Below, one piece after another: positions 40,872 through 49,297 of a stretch of DNA of 59,097 nt. The notes below the pieces were generated by a model. It saw only the letters and a program-made list of their open reading frames with translations. It was not told the origin of the DNA and searched no databases. Position numbers and translations under genes: made by a program. Each line of letters starts with the position of its first letter. Position 1 is the first letter of the stretch. Source of the stretch: Methylibium sp. (GTDB lineage: Bacteria > Pseudomonadota > Gammaproteobacteria > Burkholderiales > Burkholderiaceae_C); NCBI RefSeq assembly GCF_013817345.1, contig NZ_JACDCW010000010.1:1-59097 (forward strand), read 5' to 3'.

Positions 40872-41954
40872 ATGTCACACGCCGATCCAGCCGTACATCT
40901 CGCCGCGCCGGCGCCTCATGCCAGTGCGATGGCAATCGCGCAGCGCTACCTCGGACTGGCACTGTCCTTCGACTACCTCTCCAGCGGGCACGGCCATCGG
41001 CAGACCCGGCGCGTGATCGGCGAGCGCATGGCACACCGCGGCGTCACGGCACTGCCCGACTGCACGCTTCCCGCCGCAAAGAGCCGGCCCGCCAAAAGAG
41101 GCTGCGACTTCGCCGATTCGCAGGAGCGCTACCTCTGGGAGGTGGCCTGCCAACCCCGGTTGAGTAGCAGCGAGGAATACCGCCTCGCCGTTCGCATGCG
41201 GGCGGGCGACCGCGAGGCACACGACGCGCTGCTGCAAGCCAACCTCGGCCTCGTGGTGATGTTCGCCCGCCGCTACCAGCGGCCCGGCGTGCCGATGCTC
41301 GATCTCGTCGCCGAAGGCAACATGGGCCTGCTGACGGCCGCTCGCCGGTTCGACCCCGAACTCGGCCACCGTTTCGCCACCTATGCCAAGTGGTGGGTGC
41401 GCCAGGCGATCCAGCTTGCCTTGCCCCGGTTGATGGGGGTGGTGCGCCTGCCCGCCAGCCACCATGCAGCCCGCCGCTCGGCAGCCGCCTTGCGCAGGGA
41501 GCAAATGGCCGCGATGCCGCTCGAAGCGGAACTCAACGCCGCCGAGTTCGAAGACGAGCGTTCGATGCACGACGAATCCTTCCTCTCGCCGAACCCCAGG
41601 CTCGACCAGGCCGCCAACGACCCCCAACCCTGCGGCGTCTTCGACTTCGAACCCAGCGACGCCCAGGCGCTCGATGCCCTCGCTATCCCTACGGAAGACG
41701 AGCCCCCAGCCGCTGCCATGGCGCTCCAGCGCATGGCCGCGCTCTGGCGCGCGCTCGACAGCCTGAACGAGCGAGACCGCGTGGTCATCAGCGAACGCTA
41801 TGCGCTCGTCAACGACCGCGCCTGCACGCTCGACGAGCTGGCGCGGCGCTTCAACGTGTCGATCGAGCGCATACGGCAGATCGAATGCGCCGCCGTCAAG
41901 AAGCTGGCCAAGGCCCTGAAGGAAGCCGGCGCGAGCGCCGACACGCTGCTGTAG
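40872..41954 (+). CDS. Sigma-70-family RNA polymerase sigma factor within the type III locus
   Basis: A 360-residue sigma factor resembling group 2/3 (RpoS/RpoH-like), not ECF. The N-terminal 80 residues are unique. Region 1.2 begins QERYLWEVACQPRLSSSEEYRLAVRMRAGD; region 2 is LLQANLGLVVMFARRYQRPGVPMLDLVAEGNMGLLTAARRFDPELGHRFATYAKWWVRQAI, in pieces; region 4 is LDSLNERDRVVISERYAL...LDELARRFNVSIERIRQIECAAVKKL. A long acidic insert (about 225-290) separates regions 3 and 4. It lies between the two secretion operons, so control of secretion genes is the natural inference. ATG 40872 chosen over 40791. Confidence 0.88.
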   Translation: MSHADPAVHLAAPAPHASAMAIAQRYLGLALSFDYLSSGHGHRQTRRVIGERMAHRGVTALPDCTLPAAKSRPAKRGCDFADSQERYLWEVACQPRLSSSEEYRLAVRMRAGDREAHDALLQANLGLVVMFARRYQRPGVPMLDLVAEGNMGLLTAARRFDPELGHRFATYAKWWVRQAIQLALPRLMGVVRLPASHHAARRSAAALRREQMAAMPLEAELNAAEFEDERSMHDESFLSPNPRLDQAANDPQPCGVFDFEPSDAQALDALAIPTEDEPPAAAMALQRMAALWRALDSLNERDRVVISERYALVNDRACTLDELARRFNVSIERIRQIECAAVKKLAKALKEAGASADTLL

Positions 41955-42089
41955 CGAAACCTTGCCGGGCGGCGGGCGAGGGCTCACCCTGCGCCGGGCG
42001 GCTCCGAGCGTCTTTGTATCCGTGGTGGATACAGCTTCGGGCGAGACGGCACTTGAATCGCAGATTCGTTTTCAGTATCTAGCGTCGAG

Positions 42090-42195
<106 letters not shown>

Positions 42196-42545
42196 CGGCG
42201 CCCGAGCGGGCCGATCGTGGCGTCAAGCTTTCGACCCGCACTCGGGTGACCGCAAGGCGGTGCGCCCGCTCGGCCGCGTTGCTCGGCAGCACGGCCATCT
42301 CGCTTCACGCAACACGGCGCCCCACGCGGCCTGAGCGATCCGGTCTTGAAGCAAGCACCCCTCTTTCTGCGAACAGGCCCACCCTCGAAGCGAACTTCCA
42401 TGACCGTCAACGACGTTTCCCGCCGCGCCGCCGCTCTGCCTTCCCGCCGTTCGACCTGGATGGCCGCGGCCAGCGCGCCCCACTGGAACGTGCAGGTGGC
42501 TTCAACCCTTGAAAGCGAAGCCTCTCGCCTGCAGACGGGTGCCCA

Positions 42546-42574
42546 AGTACTTTTCTCGAACGTCGCCTTGAAAC
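42546..42574 (+). promoter_or_regulatory. Candidate regulatory motif upstream of the 475-residue protein, shared with sctV region
   Basis: AGTACTT-TT-CTCG-N9-TTGAAAC, 84 bases before the downstream ATG. The same blocks with the same N9 spacing (AGTACTT-CTCG-N9-TTGAAAC) occur at 58177-58203 between sctV and the response regulator. TTGAAAC resembles a -35 element. Function is inferred. Confidence 0.35.
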
Positions 42575-42657
42575 GCAGTACCCCCTGCGTAAGTAGTCAG
42601 TAGGCGAGTCTGGTCGAGGCTTGCTCCGCGAATCACCTCGAAACGTAAGGAACAACG

Positions 42658-44085
42658 ATGAGCACAACCGACGTGGGCGTCAGCCGCAACCGAGCGACGA
42701 GTGGCCGAGACGCCGGCAGCGCCGGTCAATCAAAGGCGGGCGCGGCAGGCCTGGCAGTGAGCTACCTGAGCGGAAACATCGACAAGCTCGGTGATTCGCC
42801 GGTCGGCAAAAAGCTGAAGGAACTGCAGAACCAGGCGGGCAACTCCGAGCAGGAGTGCAGCCAGTTGGAGCGCCAGATGATCGACCGACTCACCCGGTCG
42901 GTGATGAGCGGCGGAAACGCCGATGTATCGCTGGCCGCCGAACTGATCGACATCGTGAGCGGCCTGACCAAGAACGAGGGGCTTCGGGAAAACCACAGGG
43001 GCACCGTTTTCATGCTGCTCGACGCCATCGGCTCGGGCAAGTACGACCAGAAGGAGCTAAAGAAGATCGTCGACGAATTCCGCAAGCTGTCGTCCGACTC
43101 GGATGGCTTCACCGAGAAAGACGCGCAGCAGATCAGGACGATGTTGAAAGGCCTGCCGAGCCAAGGAGCGGGGCCTGCGAAGAACGGGGCAGACGCGAGT
43201 GCTGCGGGCGACGGTAAAGACGGCGCCGGCGATCCCGCCCTTTCCCCCGGCGCAGCGAGCGCCGCAGCCATCGGCACCGTTAAAGCTCTGACGGGCGGTG
43301 CTGGCGCAGGCGCAGGTGCAGGTGCAGGTGCAGGTGCAGGTGCAGGTGCGGATGGACCGCCGAACAAGGACCTTCCTGCTGCCATCGGGGCCGGCGCCGC
43401 TGTGGACGCAATTGCTGGCTCAGCGGCTCGCGATGCCGACAAGACAAGGCCGGCCAATACGGCTGCCGAGGACACGGCCGGTGCCAAGGGCGTGGCGGCT
43501 CTGCGCGCAGCCGACAACGCGCATGGCAACCGGTTGACGGTGCCCGCAGAAGAGGAGATCGGCAAGACTCTGACCCTCGAAGAGGCCAACGACCCGGTTT
43601 TCATGAGCGCCTTCGCCGCCCGGTTGAATGCACATCAAAACCTGGCTCTGAACACCGAGAACCCGGACGCCGTGGGGGTTTCGGAGAAGCAAGAGATCCT
43701 GAAGCAGGCCCGCAGCTACGCGGCCCAATGCTCCGCGCTCGGCATGACGGAAGAAGACGCGGTGGCATTCGCCGGCCGTTTGTCCAGGGAAGAGATCGCA
43801 GCTCCCGAATTCATGGCGGCACTCGCGGCGCGCCTGAAGCACTCCTCCGGCTCCGACGACAGCGCCTATCAGTTCGCGGCCGCCGTGAAGAACCACGGGA
43901 TCGGGCTCGAGTACATCGACCACTACGCTGCCAATCTGACACCCGAGGAAGCTGCCGACAAGGCTTTCATGGCGATGTTGGCCAGCAACTCGATTCCCTT
44001 GGCCGGCCAGCCCGCTGACCCGGAAGACGCGCTGGCCCGGACGCGACAGAAGTTCGAGTTCTTGCAAACAAGATCTGCAGCCTGA
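42658..44085 (+). CDS. Unknown protein, candidate type III-secreted substrate
   Basis: A 475-residue soluble protein I do not recognise. The N-terminus (MSTTDVGVSRNRATSGRDAG) is Ser/Thr/Gly-rich and lacks a Sec signal, as in type III substrates. Residues 115-165 are helical and contain an EF-hand-like loop (DAIGSGKYDQKE, 122-133) and a weaker one near 145-156. Residues 165-300 are Ala/Gly/Asp-rich and low complexity, with a Gly-Ala run at 213-231. Residues 305-445 hold three related 19-residue segments beginning L[TS]xEE and containing FM near their centre. Only two Cys (67, 358) and no Trp. Location between the two secretion operons and a shared upstream motif suggest a secreted effector or harpin-like protein; a regulatory substrate is possible. 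Confidence 0.8.
   Translation: MSTTDVGVSRNRATSGRDAGSAGQSKAGAAGLAVSYLSGNIDKLGDSPVGKKLKELQNQAGNSEQECSQLERQMIDRLTRSVMSGGNADVSLAAELIDIVSGLTKNEGLRENHRGTVFMLLDAIGSGKYDQKELKKIVDEFRKLSSDSDGFTEKDAQQIRTMLKGLPSQGAGPAKNGADASAAGDGKDGAGDPALSPGAASAAAIGTVKALTGGAGAGAGAGAGAGAGAGADGPPNKDLPAAIGAGAAVDAIAGSAARDADKTRPANTAAEDTAGAKGVAALRAADNAHGNRLTVPAEEEIGKTLTLEEANDPVFMSAFAARLNAHQNLALNTENPDAVGVSEKQEILKQARSYAAQCSALGMTEEDAVAFAGRLSREEIAAPEFMAALAARLKHSSGSDDSAYQFAAAVKNHGIGLEYIDHYAANLTPEEAADKAFMAMLASNSIPLAGQPADPEDALARTRQKFEFLQTRSAA
43315..43350. repeat. Hexanucleotide repeat (Gly-Ala) in the candidate secreted protein
   Basis: Five GGTGCA units plus a GGTGCG, extended upstream by degenerate copies from about 43297. It encodes a Gly-Ala dipeptide run, in frame for any copy number. 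Confidence 0.9.
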
Positions 44086-44134
44086 CGCACCCGCCGCCCC
44101 GGTCGGCCGATCGATGATGGGGAGCGGCAGGCAA

Positions 44135-44186
44135 CTCGTCGTTCCCGGCTGGGCGCTCTTCACCGCGAACAGCCGGGGACGACGAG
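44135..44186. terminator. Large hairpin between convergent genes
   Basis: Arms of 17 bases (44135-44151 and 44170-44186; CTCGTCGT.CCCGGCTG with one mismatch) around an 18-base loop. It lies between the convergent stops of the 475-residue protein (44085) and the transglycosylase (44246). There is no T-run, so it may act bidirectionally or protect 3' ends. Confidence 0.6.
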
Positions 44187-44245
44187 CATGTTCCTCAAGC
44201 CACCCGACGCGAAGAAGCGGCACGCTCACGCGCCTCGCCGGTGCG

Positions 44246-44944
44246 TCAAGGCAAGGACGTGAGCTTCAAGCTTGGCGCGTCGCCCAGGTAGCGCGCATAC
44301 AGCGACATCACCTTGGGCACATAGGCCCGGGTTTCCGCATAGGGCGGGATGCGCCGGCCGTACTTGATGACGGCGCCTTCGCCGGCGTTGTAGGCGGCAA
44401 CCGCGAGCTGCACGTCGCCCTTGAACAGCTCCAGCAGATCCTTCAGGTAGCGCGCGCCCACGTCGATGTTGTTCACCGGGTCGGCCAGCCCCTGCCGCAC
44501 GCCGTAGCGCGCGCCGGTGGGCGGCATGATCTGCATCAGCCCGATCGCGCCGACCGGCGACCTGGCCGCCGGGTTGAAGTTGGACTCGGCATGCATGACC
44601 GCCAGTAGCAGCGCATGCGGCACGCCGTAAGCGCGTGACGCGGCGGCTACCAGTTCGCGCACCGTGGGCGTGATCAAACCGGCATAAGCGCGGCGCTCCG
44701 ATGCCCGTGGCCGGAGCGCAGGGATCGACAGCCGCTGTCGCGGGCGGGGCGGCGGCTCGGCCAGAGTGAGGTAGGGCTCGCTGCCCGGACTGTCGGGCTC
44801 ATGCGAATACGAGGGCAGCCCGCCCGAAGTGGTGGACAGGAAGATGCTCCCGGCCGCTTGCGCCGATGCGCTCGCACCGACTATTGCCAGGCACAACGCA
44901 GACAGCAGCGCGCGCGGGCCGCGCCGGCAGGCACGCGCACTCAT
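44246..44944 (-). CDS. Lytic transglycosylase associated with type III secretion
   Basis: A 232-residue periplasmic murein hydrolase (Slt/IpgF/HpaH type) that opens peptidoglycan for assembly. The signal peptide spans about residues 1-33 (ALLSALCLAIVGASASAQAA). The catalytic domain has the Glu in LAVMHAESNFNPAARSPVGAIGLMQIMPPTGARYGV and downstream NIDVGARYLKDLLELF and AVAAYNAGEGAV. The start overlaps the sctR stop (ATGA), so it is the last gene of the long secretion operon. Confidence 0.93.
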   Translation of the reverse strand: MSARACRRGPRALLSALCLAIVGASASAQAAGSIFLSTTSGGLPSYSHEPDSPGSEPYLTLAEPPPRPRQRLSIPALRPRASERRAYAGLITPTVRELVAAASRAYGVPHALLLAVMHAESNFNPAARSPVGAIGLMQIMPPTGARYGVRQGLADPVNNIDVGARYLKDLLELFKGDVQLAVAAYNAGEGAVIKYGRRIPPYAETRAYVPKVMSLYARYLGDAPSLKLTSLP

Positions 44945-45591
44945 TGATAGCCGAGCACCAGGCCCTGCAGCAAGCGCGCCCAGCCTTCCAGCACCACGAA
45001 CAGCAGCAGCTTGAACGGCACCGAGATGATGGTGGGCGAGACCATCGCCATGCCCAGCGCCAGCAGCACATTCGCAACGATCAGGTCGACGATCAGGAAG
45101 GCCAGGAACATGATGAAGCCGATGCGAAAGGCTTCCGAGAGCTCGCTCACGGTGAACGCCGGCACCAGCACCATCATGTCGTTCTCCTGCAGATTGCGCG
45201 CGGCCTCCTCGGGCCACAGGCGCGACGCAGTGCGCTGGAAGAACTTGCGGTCGCGCACTTCCGAATGCTTGAACAGGAAGTTGCGCAGCGGCGCGGACAC
45301 AGCGGCGTAGGCGCCGTCCAGGTCTTCGATCGTCTTGAAAGACGAAATACCGAGCCCCGCTTTGCTCAGGTTGTCGCCGGCCGCGATGAACACCGGGGCC
45401 ATCACGTACAGCGAAAGCACCAGTGCAATGCCGTTGAGCACCATGTTCGGCGGTACCTGCTGCAGACCCAGCGCCTGGCGCAGCAGGCCGAGCACGATCA
45501 CGATCTTGGCGAAGCTCGTGACCATCAGCGCGATGAACGGCAGCAGCGCCAGGGCGCCGATGGCGATGAGGATCGGCAGGTACTCGGTCAT
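44941..45591 (-). CDS. sctR: Type III export apparatus protein SctR (YscR/FliP family)
   Basis: A 216-residue export-gate protein (five copies per machine). Conserved features are ALMVTSFAKIVIVLGLLRQALGLQQVPPNMVLNGIAL in two helices, the periplasmic FKTIEDLDGAY region, LVPAFTVSELSEAFRIGFIMFLAFLIVDLIVANVLLALGM, and the terminal KLLLFVVLEGW. ATG 45591 chosen; upstream frame is spurious. It follows sctQ by 13 bases. Unusually it is not followed by sctS. Confidence 0.97.
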   Translation of the reverse strand: MTEYLPILIAIGALALLPFIALMVTSFAKIVIVLGLLRQALGLQQVPPNMVLNGIALVLSLYVMAPVFIAAGDNLSKAGLGISSFKTIEDLDGAYAAVSAPLRNFLFKHSEVRDRKFFQRTASRLWPEEAARNLQENDMMVLVPAFTVSELSEAFRIGFIMFLAFLIVDLIVANVLLALGMAMVSPTIISVPFKLLLFVVLEGWARLLQGLVLGYQ

Positions 45592-45604
45592 GCTGCAGGC
45601 CGGA

Positions 45605-46033
45605 TCAGGCGCTGGCCATCGGTGTGATGACCGCTTCGCTCGCGGCGGCGGAAGCGGTCGCTCCGGCGTCGGTTTCGTCTGCGTTGCCTGGCGTGGCCGA
45701 TGCCGCAGCGCGCCCGGCTCCGCTCGGATCGACCGGTGCGGGCTGAAGCGCCGCGATGCGCACGCCGAGACGGTCGCCAATGGCCACGAGTTGGCCGAGA
45801 CCCAGCCGCCGCCCGCCGCACCACAGGACCACCCCGTTGCCCTCGATCGGCTGCACGGTCTCGAACACCTGCCCCACAGCGAGCGTGCGCAATGCCGACA
45901 GGGGCAGCGACAGCCGTCCCAGTTCCAGCTCGATATCGATCATGACGGCATCGATGTCGGGCGGGCCTCCCGCCGGCATCTGCGATTCGGTATCGCCCGC
46001 TTCGGGCGCGCTCTTCGGGTCGGAAGCATTCAT
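45605..46033 (-). CDS. sctQ-C: Predicted internal translation product SctQ-C
   Basis: In-frame ATG at 46033 (MNASDPKSAPEAGD) preceded at 7 bases by AAGGAG (46041-46046 on the minus strand), a better ribosome binding site than that of full-length sctQ. It would give a 142-residue protein containing the SpoA domain. YscQ and SpaO are known to yield such fragments, which form the platform with the full-length protein; production here is inferred. Confidence 0.6.
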   Translation of the reverse strand: MNASDPKSAPEAGDTESQMPAGGPPDIDAVMIDIELELGRLSLPLSALRTLAVGQVFETVQPIEGNGVVLWCGGRRLGLGQLVAIGDRLGVRIAALQPAPVDPSGAGRAAASATPGNADETDAGATASAAASEAVITPMASA

Positions 46034-46855
46034 CTCGTGTCTCCTTGAAGGGGGCCGGCCTGGCTCGGCATGGGCTGCGTTCGCTGCCAGCACGCTCGTC
46101 ACTTCCAGGCGGCAGCCCGACTGCACGGCACTGATGTGGGGCAGGAGCGTGCTGCCGAGCAGCAGGCGAACGGGCAGGCTGCGCAGCCGGTCGGCGCGCG
46201 CGTCGAGCAGCAGCACATCGCCGGCTTCCATGCTCGCCAGTTCCTGCACCGTCACGCCGACGGGATCGCACTGGAGCGACACCTCCACGGGAACATCGAG
46301 CGCAGCGGGCGACTCGATCAGCCCGCCGGCGGTACCCGCCCGGGCGAGCCGGCGCCAGCCGATCGGCCGCAGCGCGCGCAACAGTAGGGCGGTTTGCGCG
46401 GCCGGCCCGCCGTTCTCGCTACCGTGCTCGAGGCGCAAACCCAGCGCCTCGTCGGGCGAACAGGCCGGCACCGCGCCATCGAGCGAGAGCAGCTCGAGCG
46501 TCGCTCCCAGCCGTTGCTCGAGCGCCTGCCACAAGGGCTGCAGGGCGTGCATCACGGCGGCACGCCGCAGTGGTTCGGGTACGCCCTGCGTCAGCGCCGG
46601 GCCCAGATCGGCCATCACGGCCGGCTGGATGATCTGCAGTTCGAAGTCGTTGCCGCCGCAGCGCACATGCAACTGCATGCCGGCGCGCGACGCGAGCACT
46701 TCCTCGAAGCGCACGGTGAAGGTGTCATTTCCAACAATCAGCGGTTCGAGCTGCCGCCCGTAGAAGACGCGGCAGGCTTCGGCGACCCACACTGGCACGC
46801 GCGGCAGTGCGGGATGGCTGGCAAGCGAAGCTGCGGGGGCGCGCAGAGCAGTCAT
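45605..46855 (-). CDS. sctQ: Type III sorting-platform C-ring protein SctQ
   Basis: A 416-residue cytoplasmic ring/pod protein (YscQ/SpaO/FliM-N type). The N-terminal two-thirds is weakly conserved; the C-terminal SpoA domain covers about residues 310-385 (IDIELELGRLSLPLSALRTLAVGQVFETVQPIEGNGVVLWCGGRRLGLGQLVAIGDRLGVRI in sections), followed by an Ala-rich tail. A strong internal ribosome binding site and ATG at residue 275 suggest separate production of a C-terminal fragment. The start overlaps the sctP stop (ATGA). Confidence 0.93.
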   Translation of the reverse strand: MTALRAPAASLASHPALPRVPVWVAEACRVFYGRQLEPLIVGNDTFTVRFEEVLASRAGMQLHVRCGGNDFELQIIQPAVMADLGPALTQGVPEPLRRAAVMHALQPLWQALEQRLGATLELLSLDGAVPACSPDEALGLRLEHGSENGGPAAQTALLLRALRPIGWRRLARAGTAGGLIESPAALDVPVEVSLQCDPVGVTVQELASMEAGDVLLLDARADRLRSLPVRLLLGSTLLPHISAVQSGCRLEVTSVLAANAAHAEPGRPPSRRHEMNASDPKSAPEAGDTESQMPAGGPPDIDAVMIDIELELGRLSLPLSALRTLAVGQVFETVQPIEGNGVVLWCGGRRLGLGQLVAIGDRLGVRIAALQPAPVDPSGAGRAAASATPGNADETDAGATASAAASEAVITPMASA

Positions 46856-47415
46856 TGCAGTTCCTCCGGGCCGATCAGGAACACCATGGTTCGCGGGTTG
46901 CCGAACTGGCGCTGCTCGAGCGCCGCGTTCAGCGAGGGCAGGGCTTCGACGAGTGCGCGGTAGGCGTTCTCGGAGGCTGTTCGCAGCGCCACCGAAAGTT
47001 CACCGCCGACGCAGGCGATGTCGGCTTCGGTCAGCGGCAACACCTCCGGGCGCAGGCGGACGGTCAGGCGCCAGCGGTCGCCCGGCAAGCGCCGGCCGGC
47101 CCGCACGCCGCCGGCGATGTCCTGGAGCAAGGCCTCGAGCACCGGGCCGTGGCGCTCGGCATCCGGCAAGCCGTGGTCGAGCGATTGGCGAAACCAGTGC
47201 ATGACGTTGGGCGACCGCGCCGATTCCATCTGCTCCGACAAGCTGCCGGGCGTCTTGCGCGGCGAGCGCCCTTCGCGGTCTTGCTGGTCGCCGGATCCAC
47301 CGTCGTCGCGCGGGCGCTGCAGGGCCTGCTCGAAGCGTTGCGCTGCGGGCGGACGTTCACTGCCATCGGGCAGCGTGGTGGCGAGGCGCAGGCGCGCTGC
47401 ATCGAGGGGGTTCAT
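46852..47415 (-). CDS. sctP: Type III needle-length/substrate-switch protein SctP-like
   Basis: A 187-residue protein at the sctP position. The N-terminal half is Arg/Gln/Asp/Gly-rich and disordered (RPRDDGGSGDQQDREGRSP); the C-terminal half (about 110-187) resembles the HpaP/HrpP type-3-substrate-switch domain: WRLTVRLRPEVLPLTEADI, GGELSVALRTASENAYRAL. It is short compared with YscP, whose ruler is longer. Overlaps sctO and sctQ by 4 bases each. The assignment rests on position plus weak sequence character. Confidence 0.75.
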   Translation of the reverse strand: MNPLDAARLRLATTLPDGSERPPAAQRFEQALQRPRDDGGSGDQQDREGRSPRKTPGSLSEQMESARSPNVMHWFRQSLDHGLPDAERHGPVLEALLQDIAGGVRAGRRLPGDRWRLTVRLRPEVLPLTEADIACVGGELSVALRTASENAYRALVEALPSLNAALEQRQFGNPRTMVFLIGPEELQ

Positions 47416-47903
47416 GCGGCGTTCCTGTGAAGCGATTGGTTTTGCCAGCGCGCGCTGAACTCGTCGTCAGCGCGCTGTTCCGAGCGCTGCCCGTGAAGCC
47501 GCGCCGCACGCTGCGCCTCATGGCGGCAGGCTTCGGTCAGTTTGTGATGGGTGCGCACCTTGGCGGCATAAACGCGGCGCGCTTCGCGGGCGGCATCGAG
47601 CGCGGTCTGGGTCTTGGCCGTGAGCGCCTCCAACTCCAGGCGCGCTGCTTCGATCTGCCGCTCGAAGACCTCGACTTGCGCCAGTGCAGCCTGAGCCTCG
47701 CCGGCGTTCATGGCCCCTCCCTCGAGCACGGCGTCGAGCAACGCCTTGGCCGAATGCTGCAGGCGCGTCATCGCCAAGGCGGCGTGCATCTGGGCGGCGA
47801 GCGCCAGCTCGTAAGCCTGGTTCTGCTCGTGATAAACGCGAAGCGCGCGCCGCTCGCGCGAGGCATGGATGGGCAGCAGCCCGTCGAGCACCGTCGTACT
47901 CAT
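47412..47903 (-). CDS. sctO: Type III ATPase-associated stalk protein SctO
   Basis: A 163-residue coiled-coil protein (YscO/FliJ analogue) that sits in the SctN hexamer pore. Nearly all helix: HASRERRALRVYHEQNQAYELALAAQ at the start, then long heptads (about 68-125; ALAQVEVFERQIEAARLELEAL) and a basic His/Arg-rich end. Located between sctN and sctP with 4-base overlaps. Confidence 0.85.
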   Translation of the reverse strand: MSTTVLDGLLPIHASRERRALRVYHEQNQAYELALAAQMHAALAMTRLQHSAKALLDAVLEGGAMNAGEAQAALAQVEVFERQIEAARLELEALTAKTQTALDAAREARRVYAAKVRTHHKLTEACRHEAQRAARLHGQRSEQRADDEFSARWQNQSLHRNAA

Positions 47904-49297
47904 GCGGCCAGCTCCATCAGTCGCTGCAAGCTCGAGGACGCGCTTGCCGGGTGGTCGGGCGCCTGGTTCAGGAAGGTCTGGATCGCCGGCAGCTTGGCGA
48001 TGGCTTCGTCGGCCAGCGGGTCGCTGCCGGCGCGGTACTCGCCCACGCGAATGAGTAGCTCGATCTCGCGGTGGCGCGCGATCAGGCTGCGGATGCGGTG
48101 CGCCGCGGCCTGCTGTTCGGCGGAGGCCACCGCCGGCATGAGCCGCGACAGGCTGGCCAACACGTCGATCGCCGGGTACTGCGGCGTCTGGGCGATGGCG
48201 CGCGACAGGATGATGTGGCCGTCGAGGATGGAGCGCACTTCCTCGGCGATGGGGTCGGTCTCGTCCTCGCCTTCCACCAGCACCGTGTACAGCGCGGTGA
48301 TGGAGCCGGTGGCCGCGTTGCCGGCGCGCTCGAGCAGCCGCGGCAGCACCGCGAACACCGAGGGGGGAAAGCCGCGCCGGGTGGGCGGCTCGCCGCAGGC
48401 CAGGCCCATCTCGCGCAATGCGCGGGCGAGCCGTGTCACGGAGTCCATGACCAGAAGCACCCGCAGCCCGCGGTCGCGAAAGCTCTCCGCGATGGTGGTC
48501 GCGACGAAGCCGGCCTTGACGCGTTCGGCGGCCGAGCTGTCGCTCGTGGCGGCCACCACGACCGACCGCCGCATGCCTCCGGGGCCGAGCGTGTGCTGCA
48601 CGAACTCGCCGACCTCGCGGCCGCGTTCACCGACCAGCGCGACCACGCACACATCGACGTCGCAGGCGCGCACCAGCATGCCGGCGAGCGTGCTCTTGCC
48701 CACGCCCGCTGGCGCGAACACGCCGATGCGCTGGCCCTGGCCGAGCGTCATGAGCGCGTCGATCGTGCGCACGCCGGTGTTGAAAGGGCGGGTGACGGGA
48801 GCGCGGTCCAGGGCGGCCGGAGAGGCGGCATTCACCGGCCGCCAGGTCTTGGTATCGAGCGGGCCGCGGCCGTCGATGGGCTGCCCGAAGCCGTCGAGCA
48901 CGCGGCCGAGCAGCGCATCGCCCACCGGCACGCGGTGGCCGTGGCGCAGCGGCACCACGCGCGCGCCGAGCGACAGGCCGTCGAGCTCGCCGTGCGGCAT
49001 GAGCAGGGCGCATTCGTCGGCCAGGCCCGTCACTTCGGCGAGCTGAACGCGGCCGTCCGACAGCCGCAGCTCGCAAAGTTCGCCGATGCGCGCATCGATC
49101 CCCGCCACGCGGATCAGCGTGCCGCGGGCTTCCGCCACGCGCCCGCACAGCGCCACCGGTGCCACGGTGCCCAGTGCGCGCGCCACCGCATCGCGCAGGC
49201 CGGCACCGGCATCGCGCAGCGCGGCACCGGCGGCGGGCAGGTCGCGGGCGCCAGCGTGCGGCGCGCGCTCCGCGTCGAGGGTGGCGTCGCTGTTCAT
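47900..49297 (-). CDS. sctN: Type III secretion ATPase SctN
   Basis: A 465-residue hexameric ATPase that unfolds substrates and releases chaperones. Walker A APAGVGKS is at about 195-202, Walker B LRVLLVMDSVTRLAR, and the ATPase alpha/beta signature PAIDVLASLSRLMP follows. The N-terminal barrel domain and the C-terminal chaperone-binding region are present. It overlaps sctL and sctO by 4 bases. Confidence 0.97.
   Translation of the reverse strand: MNSDATLDAERAPHAGARDLPAAGAALRDAGAGLRDAVARALGTVAPVALCGRVAEARGTLIRVAGIDARIGELCELRLSDGRVQLAEVTGLADECALLMPHGELDGLSLGARVVPLRHGHRVPVGDALLGRVLDGFGQPIDGRGPLDTKTWRPVNAASPAALDRAPVTRPFNTGVRTIDALMTLGQGQRIGVFAPAGVGKSTLAGMLVRACDVDVCVVALVGERGREVGEFVQHTLGPGGMRRSVVVAATSDSSAAERVKAGFVATTIAESFRDRGLRVLLVMDSVTRLARALREMGLACGEPPTRRGFPPSVFAVLPRLLERAGNAATGSITALYTVLVEGEDETDPIAEEVRSILDGHIILSRAIAQTPQYPAIDVLASLSRLMPAVASAEQQAAAHRIRSLIARHREIELLIRVGEYRAGSDPLADEAIAKLPAIQTFLNQAPDHPASASSSLQRLMELAA

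Noticed and set aside
42346-42603. Small plus-strand frame (85 codons; internal ATG at 42399) upstream of the 475-residue protein
   Set aside because: No convincing ribosome binding site, atypical composition, and it covers the candidate promoter motif; no evidence of a chaperone-like acidic protein.
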